A stretch of 64,000 nt of DNA from an uncultured Clostridia bacterium (GTDB lineage Bacteria; Bacillota; Clostridia; Lachnospirales; Anaerotignaceae): contig CALWRF010000028.1 of assembly GCA_944383885.1 (NCBI GenBank), positions 78,272-142,271 of the forward strand, given 5' to 3'. Each line of letters opens with the position of its first letter. Position 1 is the stretch's first letter. The translations under genes were made by a program, and so were the position numbers. The notes under the pieces were generated by a model that ran no database searches, was not told the origin of the DNA, and worked only from the letters and a program-made list of their open reading frames with translations. Shown here one piece after another: positions 53,453 to 61,883 of the stretch.

Positions 53453-54943
53453 TCACAAAATATTGAGCCTCTCAAGAGTTTCGCCTATTGTAAAAAACAG
53501 GATTATATCCATAACCATTCCCAACTGCCCATTATATTGAATAAGGGCTGCGTCACCGCTTTTAACAATAACAAAACAGCTTGTGAAAATTGTAAAAAGC
53601 GTTAACATTCCTATAAAGCTTAAATATACGCCGCCTTTTTTATCCTTTGAGCTTTTTCCAATATTAAGAGCAATATTTACAATAATAAGTATAACAAAAA
53701 ATCCTATTGTTTTCGGCATTGAACGGTTTTTAAACATGCTGTATGCCGACCAAAAAAGAGTTCTTTCTCCTGGATTAATGCTGTCGGCTTCTTCAAAGTT
53801 TCCACAGTCTTCCCTGCTTACTTCTATATTTGCCTTTACTGCTATATCAAGCATGGCAGCCATATTTAACGGGTGTTTTATATAATACCTGTATATATCC
53901 CATATATCATAGCGATTTAAAAACTCTTTCTCTAAAACTGCGTCATATCCATTTGTTGCCGGAAATAAATCAAAAGCCGAAACGTCTGTTAAAAGCGAAT
54001 ACGACATATCTATGCCAAAATCGCTAAGTGTATTTTCAGGATTGATTGACTGTAGAAGAACACCTCTTGTCATTGAGTGCAGCTTATCAGCTCTGTTAAA
54101 ATCATCTTTTAAAATAAACAGAGAACAAAACGATGATATTATTAATGAAAAACCGCATATAAAGGCTGTTATTGCATATTTTTCTTCTTTTTTGTTATTT
54201 ATAAGCAAAAAACAGAAAAGCGCTCCGGCAAACCCTATAAAAAAACAATATCTTCTTACAAAGCAAAGCACTATTCCAAAAGTCGCAAACAAAACTATCC
54301 ATAAATAGCCGTATCTGCCTGCTTTACAAAGGTTTACGGCAGCTGCCGACATATACAAAAGGCTTATGAATATCAATGCCTCTGGATAAAAAGAATTAAA
54401 ATATGTTATGTATCCCGCATCACAAAACATTATAACAGCGCATACCGCCATAAAAACTTTCTGTGAAAAATTTTTCAGCCTTTTAATAGCAGCTTTTATA
54501 AAAAGCATTATGGCTGGAATATATAAAATAATATATACCAAACCTAAAAACCTTATATCAAAACGCATGCTGCCTGTAATAAAATAATCAATAGCTTTTG
54601 CTATGCCAATAATAATCGTTTGTACAGACCTGTAACCCAATGTTCCAAAGCTTTTTATCACATATTCTTTTACAAAATAATCTTTGCTTTGGATAATATC
54701 GTTTGGATACGCAAGACCAGAGCCGGTTATAACGCTTAAAACCGTCCCATCGTCGGCAACGCCGGCAACAGGTTTCACAAAAAGCATTAAACAAGTCAGC
54801 AACACACAAAATGCAGCCGCCAAAAAAACAATATAAAAATCCATGTGTTTTTTATCCATTCGGTTGTTAATATTATTTTTAAAACCGCTTACGCGTTGCC
54901 GGATTGTTTTTATATTGTTTTTACCTAAAGGCATATTAGACAT
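53453..54943 (-). CDS. Polytopic membrane protein, GT-C glycosyltransferase-like
   Basis: 496 residues with about eleven membrane helices. An early extracytoplasmic loop contains GVADDGTVLSVITGSG and PNDIIQSKDYFVKEY, with acidic residues placed as in GT-C transferases. It has no signature I can name. It opens the exopolysaccharide operon and has TAGGAAGTG before ATG 54943. Likely role: glycosyl transfer or polymer export, by context. Confidence 0.55.
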   Translation of the reverse strand: MSNMPLGKNNIKTIRQRVSGFKNNINNRMDKKHMDFYIVFLAAAFCVLLTCLMLFVKPVAGVADDGTVLSVITGSGLAYPNDIIQSKDYFVKEYVIKSFGTLGYRSVQTIIIGIAKAIDYFITGSMRFDIRFLGLVYIILYIPAIMLFIKAAIKRLKNFSQKVFMAVCAVIMFCDAGYITYFNSFYPEALIFISLLYMSAAAVNLCKAGRYGYLWIVLFATFGIVLCFVRRYCFFIGFAGALFCFLLINNKKEEKYAITAFICGFSLIISSFCSLFILKDDFNRADKLHSMTRGVLLQSINPENTLSDFGIDMSYSLLTDVSAFDLFPATNGYDAVLEKEFLNRYDIWDIYRYYIKHPLNMAAMLDIAVKANIEVSREDCGNFEEADSINPGERTLFWSAYSMFKNRSMPKTIGFFVILIIVNIALNIGKSSKDKKGGVYLSFIGMLTLFTIFTSCFVIVKSGDAALIQYNGQLGMVMDIILFFTIGETLERLNIL

Positions 54944-54978
54944 ATTAAAACACTTCCTAATTTATAAACAATAAAAAA

Positions 54979-54997
54979 GCGCAGCAAAATACTGTGC
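54979..54997 (-). terminator. Terminator-like hairpin in the exopolysaccharide leader
   Basis: Minus strand: GCACAG / CTGCGC with one mismatch and a 7-base loop, followed by TTTTTTATTG. It lies between the (TGTC)17 tract and the first gene of the operon, so it could attenuate transcription. Stem is short, hence moderate confidence. Confidence 0.5.
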
Positions 54998-55020
54998 AAA
55001 AGAAAGGCTGCTGATAAAAT

Positions 55021-55140
<120 letters not shown>

Positions 55141-55146
55141 ACGCCT

Positions 55147-55152
55147 TGTCAA
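55147..55152 (-). promoter_or_regulatory. Possible -35 element of the exopolysaccharide operon
   Basis: TTGACA on the minus strand (55147-55152), with a poor -10 (TACGCT, 55124-55129) 17 bases on. An alternative promoter (TTGAAA, 17 bases, TATTTT) lies further upstream, within about 55165-55205. Which is used decides whether the leader ORF is transcribed. Confidence 0.35.
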
Positions 55153-55307
55153 CTCCCTTTTAATGTAAACTTCAGCCGTTTCTCATATAAAAATATCACA
55201 TTAATATTATTTTTTCAATACAAGCTAAATAAAATTATGTTATTTTATTTTAGAATTTTTCTCTGTATGCCGCGAGCAAGTAAAACAATAATTGTTTTTA
55301 AATTTTA

Positions 55308-55335
55308 TTGACAATTTATTGAAATATGGTATACT
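55308..55335 (+). promoter_or_regulatory. Predicted promoter of the thiamine operon
   Basis: TTGACA (55308-55313), 16-base spacer, TATACT (55330-55335), followed within 20 bases by the TPP aptamer. Confidence 0.8.
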
Positions 55336-55351
55336 GTTTTATGTAAATATA

Positions 55352-55436
55352 AAAAGGGGAGCTTATTTATAGGCTGAGAGGAAGCATTCTGCTTCGACCC
55401 ATATACCTGATTTGGATAATGCCAACGTAGGAACAT
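55352..55436 (+). ncRNA. TPP (THI-box) riboswitch aptamer
   Basis: The conserved core is present: GGGGAGC, then GGCTGAGAGG, GACCC, ATATACCTGATTTGGATAAT and GCCAACGTAGGAA. These are the pyrimidine- and pyrophosphate-sensing arms of the thiamine pyrophosphate riboswitch. A terminator follows at 55452. Ends are approximate. Confidence 0.95.
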
Positions 55437-55451
55437 ATAGTTAAAATATAT

Positions 55452-55473
55452 GGAAGATGTTTTGGCATCTTCC
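55452..55473 (+). terminator. Terminator of the TPP riboswitch expression platform
   Basis: GGAAGATG / CATCTTCC with a 6-base loop, followed by a T-rich run (TATTTTATTAT). Position directly after the aptamer supports transcription termination when TPP is bound. Confidence 0.85.
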
Positions 55474-55516
55474 TATTTTATTATAAAATTTAATATTATA
55501 GATATTAGAGTGAATG

Positions 55517-55571
55517 AGAGTTCATGAAGGGGTGCACCACCACGGGTGTATTTCTTTATGAACTCTTTTTT
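55517..55571 (+). ncRNA. Second hairpin/terminator element before thiS
   Basis: AGAGTTCATGAAG (55517-55529) pairs with CTTTATGAACTCT (55554-55566), about 13 pairs with one G-U, then a run of six T. The 24-base loop contains GGGTGCACCACCACGGGTG. A structured RNA called the thiS motif has been described between TPP riboswitches and thiS in Firmicutes; this may be an example, but I cannot check it against the model here. Confidence 0.6.
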
Positions 55572-55596
55572 ACACTTATCAGAAAGGAGGCTGTTT

Positions 55597-55794
55597 ATGG
55601 TTACAATCAACGGAAAAAATGTTGATATTACCGTTTTAACTACAATTGGAAATTATTTAGATGAAAATAAATTCCGTCGCCAGCGTATTGCTGTTGAATT
55701 AAACGGCGAAATTTTGCCTAAGCCGGCTTATGACACAACATTTTTTAATGATGGCGATAAGATTGAAATTGTTAGCTTTGTAGGGGGCGGCTAA
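55597..55794 (+). CDS. thiS: Sulfur carrier protein ThiS
   Basis: 65 residues from ATG 55597 (AAAGGAGG upstream). Ubiquitin-like beta-grasp fold: MVTINGKNVDI, IAVELNGEILPK, DGDKIEIVSFVGGG. The C-terminal Gly-Gly is adenylated by ThiF and then thiocarboxylated to deliver sulfur for the thiazole ring; here it ends in three glycines. It is the first structural gene of the operon. Confidence 0.93.
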   Translation: MVTINGKNVDITVLTTIGNYLDENKFRRQRIAVELNGEILPKPAYDTTFFNDGDKIEIVSFVGGG

Positions 55795-55797
55795 TAT

Positions 55798-56436
55798 ATG
55801 CACAAAATTACAAAAGAATATATTCAAGAAGCGCTTATTGAACGTCATGGTGAAGCAATACAGAAAAAACTAAACAATGGATATGTTGCAATTGCGGGTT
55901 TAGGCGGTCTTGGCTCCAATGTGGCTTTTATGCTTGCAAGATTAGGAGTTGGACATCTGCATATTATTGATTTTGATAAAGTTGATTTAACAAACTTAAA
56001 CAGGCAGCAATACCTTATATCCCATATAGGTATTTATAAAACCAAAGCCTTAAAAGAACAACTGCTTCAAATTAATCCATATTTAGATATTACAGCTGAC
56101 TGCATTAAAGTTACCAATGATAATATCAAAATTCTTTTTGCTAACGATGACATAATTTGTGAAGCGTTTGATAATGCTGAGGCAAAATCCATGCTGGTTA
56201 ACGGAATATTAGAATACTTTCCAAAAAAGAAGCTTGTATGTGCTTCGGGCATGGCAGGTTATGGCAGCAGCAATAGCATACACACACGAAAAGTCGGCAG
56301 AAATTTTTATATATGCGGTGACGAAATTACAGATATTTCAAAAAACCAATGCCTTATGGCTCCAAGGGCAACACTGTGCGCCGCTCATGAAGCAAATATT
56401 ATTGCACGGCTGCTTTTAGGTGAGGAAACTGCGTAA
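55798..56436 (+). CDS. thiF: ThiS adenylyltransferase ThiF
   Basis: 212 residues. The nucleotide-binding motif is GLGGLGSNVAFMLARLG, followed by the acidic DFDKVDLTNLNRQQY, hallmarks of E1-like enzymes. It lacks the C-terminal zinc CXXC pair found in longer ThiF/MoeB proteins, which is normal for the short clostridial form. Start 3 bases after thiS; the thiS tail supplies GGGGGCGG as ribosome site. Confidence 0.92.
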   Translation: MHKITKEYIQEALIERHGEAIQKKLNNGYVAIAGLGGLGSNVAFMLARLGVGHLHIIDFDKVDLTNLNRQQYLISHIGIYKTKALKEQLLQINPYLDITADCIKVTNDNIKILFANDDIICEAFDNAEAKSMLVNGILEYFPKKKLVCASGMAGYGSSNSIHTRKVGRNFYICGDEITDISKNQCLMAPRATLCAAHEANIIARLLLGEETA

Positions 56437-56467
56437 TTTTAATTATTAAAGAAAGAAGGTATGCATT

Positions 56468-57244
56468 ATGCAACAAAATGAAGATAAATTAATTTTGGGT
56501 GGTCACGAATTTACATCACGTTTTATACTTGGCTCTGGTAAATTTTCTTTAGACCTTGTAAAGGCTTGTATAGAAAAGGCAGGCGCACAGATTATTACAC
56601 TTGCTGTGCGCCGTGCCAATGAAGGCGGTTTAGCAAATATACTTGATTATACTCCAGATAATGTAACTTTGCTGCCTAATACTTCAGGAGCAAGAAATGC
56701 TGAAGAAGCCATTCGCATTGCTAAACTTTCAAGAGAGCTTGGCTGTGGTAATTTTGTTAAGATAGAAATTATGCGTGATACAAAATATCTTCTCCCAGAT
56801 AATCAGGAAACAATAAAAGCTACTGAAAAGCTTGCTGAAGACGGCTTTATCGTTATGCCGTATATGTATCCTGACTTGAATGTTGCAAGGGATTTAGTAA
56901 ATGCCGGAGCTGCATGTATAATGCCTCTTGGCGCGCCTATTGGTTCTAACAAAGGACTTTGCACAAAAGAATTTATACAAATTTTAATTGATGAGATATC
57001 ATTGCCTATAATTGTTGATGCCGGCATAGGCAGACCTTCTCAAGCATGTGAGGCTATGGAAATGGGCGCTGCTGCTGTAATGGCAAATACAGCCATTGCT
57101 ACAGCCGGAAATGTTCAGGTTATGGCTGAAGCATTCAAAAAAGCTATTGAAGCAGGCAGAAGCGCATATATCTCAGGTCTTGGCAGGACAATAGAAAAAG
57201 GAGCCAGTGCTTCTTCCCCGCTTACCGGTTTTTTACAGTATTGA
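56468..57244 (+). CDS. thiG: Thiazole synthase ThiG
   Basis: 258 residues, the normal length. TIM barrel with [10 protein letters not shown] at the start, the Schiff-base Lys in [24 protein letters not shown] and the phosphate site [11 protein letters not shown]. It condenses deoxyxylulose phosphate, dehydroglycine from ThiH and ThiS thiocarboxylate. 31 bases after thiF, with GAAAGAAGG before the start. Confidence 0.95.
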   Translation: MQQNEDKLILGGHEFTSRFILGSGKFSLDLVKACIEKAGAQIITLAVRRANEGGLANILDYTPDNVTLLPNTSGARNAEEAIRIAKLSRELGCGNFVKIEIMRDTKYLLPDNQETIKATEKLAEDGFIVMPYMYPDLNVARDLVNAGAACIMPLGAPIGSNKGLCTKEFIQILIDEISLPIIVDAGIGRPSQACEAMEMGAAAVMANTAIATAGNVQVMAEAFKKAIEAGRSAYISGLGRTIEKGASASSPLTGFLQY

Positions 57245-57256
57245 GAGGTGTAAAAT

Positions 57257-58471
57257 ATGAATAATGAGCATTTGAATAAAAGTATATTAAGTGAAGAAAT
57301 TTTAGAAGACCAAAAGAAAAACAGAATTGACCACATGACTTATTTGCCTGATATGGAAGTTTTGGATTCTGATGTAATTGATAATGTTATTTCTGCTATG
57401 AATAATTACGACTATAACATTTATACAGAAGAAGATGTACGCAAAGCTTTGGCAAAGGATAACCGTTCACCGGAGGATTTTGCAGCGCTCCTATCTCCTG
57501 CCGCATTTCCTCTGCTTGAAGAAATTGCGCAGGCTGCGCGCATAGAAACAAAAAAACATTTCGGCAACAGTGTATATATGTTTACACCAATTTATATTGC
57601 CAACTATTGTGAAAATTACTGTATTTACTGCGGATTCAACCGCCATAATAAAATAAACCGTGCACAGCTTAATTTTGAAGAAATTGAACAGGAAATGGCA
57701 GCCATTGCCAAAACAGGCTTGCAGGAAATACTTATTTTAACAGGTGAAAGCCGTAGCAAGTCAACAGTAGAATATATAGGTAAAGCTTGCCAGATTGCAA
57801 AAAAATATTTTAAAGTTATAGGCTTAGAGATTTATCCAGTTAATTCCGATGAATACGCTTATCTTCATAAATGCGGTGCTGATTATGTAACAGTTTTTCA
57901 GGAAACTTATAATTCAGATAAGTATGAAACCCTTCATCTTGCCGGACATAAACGTATATTTCCTTACCGTGCAAACGCTCAGGAAAGAGCTTTAAAAGGC
58001 GGTATGCGCGGTGTTGGCTTTGCGGCGCTTCTTGGATTAGATGATTTCCGCAAAGACGCTTTTGCTACAGGATATCACGCTTACCTGCTTCAAAGAAAAT
58101 ATCCTTATGCTGAAATTGCATTTTCTTGTCCAAGACTGCGTCCAATAATTAATAACGACCGCATAAATCCTATGGATGTACATGAACCACAGCTTCTTCA
58201 GGTTATATGTGCGTATCGTCTGTTTATGCCATTTGCCAACATAACTATATCTACACGAGAATGCAGCCGTGTGCGTGATAATTTAGTAAATATCGCTGCA
58301 ACAAAAATTTCAGCAGGCGTAAGTACCGGCATTGGCAAACATATTGAAAATTCTGAAAAGAAAGGCGACGACCAGTTTGAAATCTCCGACAGCAGGTCAG
58401 TAGATGAGGTTTACAATTCTCTGCTTAAAAATAACCTTCAGCCGGTCATGAATGATTATATTTATGTGTGA
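57257..58471 (+). CDS. thiH: 2-iminoacetate synthase ThiH
   Basis: 404-residue radical SAM enzyme. Cluster motif CENYCIYCGF near residue 120, then the conserved LILTGESRS and EIYPVNSDEY. It cleaves tyrosine to dehydroglycine for ThiG, so the organism uses the anaerobic (ThiH) rather than the oxygen-dependent (ThiO) route. 12 bases after thiG, with GAGG. It overlaps the next gene. Confidence 0.95.
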   Translation: MNNEHLNKSILSEEILEDQKKNRIDHMTYLPDMEVLDSDVIDNVISAMNNYDYNIYTEEDVRKALAKDNRSPEDFAALLSPAAFPLLEEIAQAARIETKKHFGNSVYMFTPIYIANYCENYCIYCGFNRHNKINRAQLNFEEIEQEMAAIAKTGLQEILILTGESRSKSTVEYIGKACQIAKKYFKVIGLEIYPVNSDEYAYLHKCGADYVTVFQETYNSDKYETLHLAGHKRIFPYRANAQERALKGGMRGVGFAALLGLDDFRKDAFATGYHAYLLQRKYPYAEIAFSCPRLRPIINNDRINPMDVHEPQLLQVICAYRLFMPFANITISTRECSRVRDNLVNIAATKISAGVSTGIGKHIENSEKKGDDQFEISDSRSVDEVYNSLLKNNLQPVMNDYIYV

Positions 58472-59042
58472 AACCGAGCTTTTTAAAAATATAATTGCGG
58501 TTTCTAACAGACATTTAACTAAACGTCCTTTTTTAGAACAGGTTGAAATAATATGTCAGCATAAACCGAAAGCAATTATACTTCGTGAAAAAGATTTGCC
58601 AGAAGAAGAATATGTAGTTTTAGCCAAAAATGTCATATCTATCTGTAAAAAATATAATGTTGACTGTATATTACATAATTATGTAAATGCAGCAAAGCAG
58701 TTAGGCTGTAAATCAATTCATTTGCCGCTTAGCGTTATGCGGCAAAGAAAAAATGAACTTTACTCATTTTCGCAAATAGGTACTTCTGTACATACAGTAC
58801 AAGAAGCAAAAGAAGCCCAAAGCCTTGGAGCGACATATTTAGCCGCAGGTCACATTTATGCTACAGACTGTAAAAAGGACCTCCAGCCCCGTGGATTAGG
58901 ATTTTTAGAAAACGTATGCAAAAGCGTATCCATTCCGGTATTCGCTATTGGAGGAATTAAAATAAAAAAAGAACAGCTGAATGAAGTTATGCTGTGCGGC
59001 GCCAAAGGCTCATGTATTATGTCTGAAATTATGCGTTTATAA
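58464..59042 (+). CDS. tenI: TenI-like thiazole tautomerase (ThiE/TenI family)
   Basis: About 192 residues from ATG 58464, overlapping thiH by 8 bases; ATG 58452 is an alternative. TIM barrel of the ThiE/TenI family. The segment AGHIYATDCKKDLQPRGLGF resembles TenI rather than ThiE, which has T.TK followed by a different phosphate loop. TenI isomerises the thiazole carboxylate made by ThiG. This makes the operon the thiazole branch only; thiC, thiD and true thiE lie elsewhere. Confidence 0.75.
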   Translation: MCETELFKNIIAVSNRHLTKRPFLEQVEIICQHKPKAIILREKDLPEEEYVVLAKNVISICKKYNVDCILHNYVNAAKQLGCKSIHLPLSVMRQRKNELYSFSQIGTSVHTVQEAKEAQSLGATYLAAGHIYATDCKKDLQPRGLGFLENVCKSVSIPVFAIGGIKIKKEQLNEVMLCGAKGSCIMSEIMRL

Positions 59043-59058
59043 ATTAAAGGCACATTGA

Positions 59059-59077
59059 CCACCGGCTTAGCTGGTGG
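59059..59077 (+). terminator. Hairpin after tenI
   Basis: CCACCGGC / GCTGGTGG, 8 pairs with one G-U and a TTA loop, then CTTTGTATTG. Probably the first of two terminators for the thiamine operon. Confidence 0.65.
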
Positions 59078-59113
59078 CTTTGTATTGCTGTTTAAATATT
59101 AGCTGCATAAAAG

Positions 59114-59147
59114 AAGCCGGAAACATTTCATCTTCCGGCTTTTTTTG
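59114..59147. terminator. Strong terminator between thi operon and SLH stub
   Basis: AAGCCGGAA (59114-59122) / TTCCGGCTT with a 10-base loop and a run of seven T on the plus strand. It serves the thiamine operon and may also serve the minus-strand stub. Confidence 0.85.
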
Positions 59148-59159
59148 CATACAAATATC

Positions 59160-59600
59160 TTATTTTACTATATTTTCGCAGAAGTTCATGAGCATTACAG
59201 CCGCTTCCGCGCGGGTGGCTTTGCCCTGTGGATTAAGCATGCCGTCGCCCATTCCGCCTATAATACCCGCATTTACCGCCCAAGCCATAGCCGGCATTGC
59301 GTAGTCAGAAATATTTTCATAATCAGAATATTCCCTTATTGCCATTCCGCCTTGGGCAGTTTCATAACCTTTAGACTGTGCGTAACGATACAAAATCGCC
59401 GCAAATTCTTCTCTTGTAATATCTTCGCCTACTCCAAAAGTATCGCCATAGCCTGCCGCTATGCCGTTTTCATTTGCCCACGCAATGGCTTTGCCGTAGT
59501 ATTTATCGCCTGCAACATCTATAAAAGGCGCTGTATCATTCTGTTTTGGTTTGCCTTCCATATTCCATAAAATTTTACATAACACAAACTCTAATATCAC
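59160..59600 (-). pseudogene. C-terminal stub of an SLH-domain surface protein
   Basis: About 125 recognisable residues with two S-layer-homology repeats: FIDVAGDKYYGKAIAWANEN...ITREEFAAILYRYA and MPAMAWAVNAGIIGGMGDG...ATRAEAAVMLMNF. Complete proteins have an N-terminal signal peptide and further domains, none of which is here. The first ~20 codons look non-native, and there is no ribosome site. A decayed or translocated tail. Confidence 0.7.
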
Positions 59601-60052
59601 AATTAATTAAACAGAATATAGGAACTTAAAACACATGTTTTTAATCATTGAAGGTTTTTGCAATTCCCGTCACCCTCATTGTTCCTACAACATACTTTCA
59701 CTTAATGAAAAAGAAAAACTTTTCTGCAAGCATTTTCCTGCTTAAAATTTAATTTTTTCTTTTATTCTCTTTTTATTTTGCCTGCTTTATTGACTAAATT
59801 ACATAATTTAGTTATATGTATTTATTTTCATTTACACTTTAATACTTTTAATCATTAACCGCCTTATAAATCTTATATCTTCTGACTTCTGCTTAAATAT
59901 AATAATTAGTTCTTGTGGTTTTTTAAGTGCTTTATTATTCAGTTTACATTGGAATATTTTTGTTAAGCTCATAATTAAATATAAAAATCCGGACGAAAAC
60001 TCATCCGGAAAATTTTTATATTAAAATTAATAATCTTTATTTAAAACAAATA
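59601..60052. other. Intergenic stretch with one hairpin
   Basis: About 450 AT-rich bases. It contains the terminator-like pair TCCGGA (59988-59993) / TCCGGA (60004-60009) with T-rich flank on the minus strand, for the cyclic-di-AMP receptor gene. Nothing else is recognisable. Confidence 0.5.
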
Positions 60053-60412
60053 TTACATCTTTTTTATCTGCTCCATATCAAGCGTAAAAACTGTAACGCC
60101 GCCTACCTCCCTTTCAAAAGGAACAGACAAGTTGCTTCCTATATAATGGTCTCCTGAAACAGGTGTTGGCATAGCATAAATGGTTTCTTTGCGTTTGCCT
60201 GCCATTTTTTCAAGTATTTTCATTACATCGTCAACTCTTTCTTTTTCAACACCTATCATTATGGTTACATTTTCCTTCTTTAAAAAACCGCCGCTTGAAC
60301 AGAGTTTTGTAACAAATATTTCATTTTTTCCTAATTCTTCAACAGTATCATCATAATCGTCCTTCTGCAAAATCGCCATTATAAGCTTATATGGTTTATC
60401 ATTGTCCAACAT
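60053..60412 (-). CDS. darA: Cyclic-di-AMP receptor (DarA/PstA, PII-like)
   Basis: 119 residues from ATG 60412, behind GGAGGG. PII-like fold of the DUF970 family: KLIMAILQKDDYDDTVEELG, TKLCSSGGFLKKENVTIMIG and VEKERVDDVMKILE. The GGFL segment and the following Asn/Thr line the cyclic-di-AMP pocket in characterised DarA/PstA proteins. Partners in the cell are not known. Single gene. Confidence 0.88.
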   Translation of the reverse strand: MLDNDKPYKLIMAILQKDDYDDTVEELGKNEIFVTKLCSSGGFLKKENVTIMIGVEKERVDDVMKILEKMAGKRKETIYAMPTPVSGDHYIGSNLSVPFEREVGGVTVFTLDMEQIKKM

Positions 60413-60570
60413 GATTATCCCTCCGTTCATTAAAATACTGCAAAATTTTGTTTAATCAATTTTACTTTTTACTAACTACAATATTACTTTATTTAATTTA
60501 TATGTCAACAAAAATGTATATTTTAATATGGCATAACAAAGCATTAATTTTATTATATATAAATAAAATA

Positions 60571-60599
60571 TTGACAAATACAGTATAATTGTATATTAT
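60571..60599 (+). promoter_or_regulatory. Predicted promoter of tRNA-Thr
   Basis: TTGACA (60571-60576), 17-base spacer, TATTAT (60594-60599), about 20 bases before the tRNA. Confidence 0.7.
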
Positions 60600-60619
60600 A
60601 TCTATCGTTAGGTTACTTT

Positions 60620-60692
60620 GCTGTTGTAGCTCAGCAGGTAGAGCACCGCATTGGTAGTGCGGAGGTCACGGGTCCGAATCCCGTCAACAGCT
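60620..60692 (+). tRNA. tRNA-Thr (anticodon GGT)
   Basis: 73-base cloverleaf. Acceptor GCTGTTG pairs with CAACAGC and the discriminator is T. The D-arm contains AGCTCAGCAGGTAGAGC, the anticodon arm CCGCA-TTGGTAG-TGCGG gives anticodon GGT, and the T-arm is CACGGGTCCGAATCCCGT. CCA is not encoded. A terminator follows 11 bases later. Confidence 0.96.
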
Positions 60693-60702
60693 TGATTGAT
60701 TT

Positions 60703-60726
60703 CACCGGTTAATCCGGTGTTTTTTT
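60703..60726 (+). terminator. Terminator of tRNA-Thr
   Basis: CACCGG / CCGGTG with a TTAAT loop and seven T after the stem. Confidence 0.9.
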
Positions 60727-60792
60727 ATGCCCATAACAAACTACTCAATTCGTAAAGTCAATACTTAATTGTCACGTTTTTTCAATTTTCTA

Positions 60793-60821
60793 TTGACATA
60801 TTAATAAAATAAATATAGAAT
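60793..60821 (+). promoter_or_regulatory. Predicted promoter of the 56-residue gene
   Basis: TTGACA (60793-60798), 17-base spacer, TAGAAT (60816-60821), about 55 bases before ATG 60878. Confidence 0.65.
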
Positions 60822-60877
60822 CAAATTAGAAATAAATATTATTAAAAAATTAATACTCTCAAAAGAGGTGTGTTTAT

Positions 60878-61048
60878 ATGTCATTAACTAAACCAGATAT
60901 TTTGAATAAAAATCAAGAAAAGACAACAGTAAGTGAAAATCTAAGTGGCTTAAATCTTTTCAATCAGCTTGATGACGATTCAAAAGACATAATTTTAAAT
61001 TTGGCAAAGTACCTTAAATATAAACAGGACATTAAATATGATAAATAA
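60878..61048 (+). CDS. 56-residue hypothetical protein
   Basis: ATG 60878 follows AGAGGTG at good spacing. The product has a polar N-terminal half (MSLTKPDILNKNQEKTTVSE) and a helical C-terminal half with LFNQLDDDSKDIILNLAKYL, then a basic tail. No family is recognised. It has its own promoter and a perfect 17-pair terminator, so it is a complete single-gene transcription unit. No membrane helix or signal peptide. Confidence 0.65.
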   Translation: MSLTKPDILNKNQEKTTVSENLSGLNLFNQLDDDSKDIILNLAKYLKYKQDIKYDK

Positions 61049-61080
61049 AAAATCATCTTTAAAATTACATATAAACCAAC

Positions 61081-61118
61081 ATTAATAAAGCAGCAATTAA
61101 TATTGCTGCTTTATTAAT
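61081..61118. terminator. Perfect 17-pair bidirectional terminator
   Basis: Two 17-base arms (61081-61097 and 61102-61118) pair perfectly around a 4-base loop. The core is AAAGCAGC/GCTGCTTT. It lies between the 56-residue gene (plus) and the metallophosphoesterase (minus). Confidence 0.9.
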
Positions 61119-61128
61119 GTTATATATA

Positions 61129-61845
61129 TCATACCCAGCGAACAGACTTATTTTCCCCAATAATTTTTATATCATGATGAAGCGCATACAAATTTTTGTT
61201 TATTTCTTTATCAACATGCATGTGCCCAAAGTACCATTTTTTAAATCTTTCAGATTTAGTTATAGTATTGTACCAGTCTTCAAGTACGGCTGGAAAAATG
61301 TATCCTTCATCAATCGGCTTTTGTCTGGATATGTATTTTCTCGCCGAAATCGGCGTTTCATGCGTTATAATATAATCAATTTTATCAATATTATTTATAA
61401 GCTGTTCTTTTCCATATTCAATTTCTTCTATACTTGGTTCTTCTTCTTTCCACCAGCTCACACCTTCTTTTCGTCTGTCTTTATCAACAGAACGGGCACC
61501 TCCAAAAGTAAAGAAATTATTTCCGTATATAGAATATATTTCTCCTCTCATTAAATGATAAACTCTCTCTCCTACCTTATGAACACTGCCGCCGTTCCAT
61601 TTACTTACTTTCATGCTGTTTAAAAGTTCATGATTTTCATGATTGCCGTCTATAAACGCTATTACTCCAGGAAAAATCTGCTGCAAACTGTTTATATCAT
61701 ATATATAACTTTCATCCCAAACATATCCAGCATCACCGGCAATTAGTAAAATATCTGTTTTTCTAAGTTCATTTTTTTCCGCCAAACCAAAAAGCGGCAC
61801 AAATGTTCTGTGTTTATCACCTGTAATAAAAATTCTTTCTGTCAT
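61129..61845 (-). CDS. Calcineurin-like metallophosphoesterase
   Basis: 238 residues. Five metal motifs in order: ITGDKH (near residue 9), AGDAG, DGNHE, THE and GHMH. This small stand-alone form resembles the phosphoesterases often found in Firmicutes genomes as single genes or in phage. GGAGG precedes ATG 61845. Substrate unknown. It is followed by the bidirectional terminator. Confidence 0.85.
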   Translation of the reverse strand: MTERIFITGDKHRTFVPLFGLAEKNELRKTDILLIAGDAGYVWDESYIYDINSLQQIFPGVIAFIDGNHENHELLNSMKVSKWNGGSVHKVGERVYHLMRGEIYSIYGNNFFTFGGARSVDKDRRKEGVSWWKEEEPSIEEIEYGKEQLINNIDKIDYIITHETPISARKYISRQKPIDEGYIFPAVLEDWYNTITKSERFKKWYFGHMHVDKEINKNLYALHHDIKIIGENKSVRWV

Positions 61846-61883
61846 TTAATTCCTCCAAAGGTGTTTTATATAAAAAAGCAAAA

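Noticed and set aside
53453..54943. Wzy-type polymerase for the polytopic protein
   Set aside because: The early extracytoplasmic acidic loop and the operon partners fit a GT-C-like protein better, but neither assignment is firm.
58464..59042. Thiamine-phosphate synthase ThiE
   Set aside because: The segment AGHIYATDCKKD...RGL matches TenI better than ThiE.
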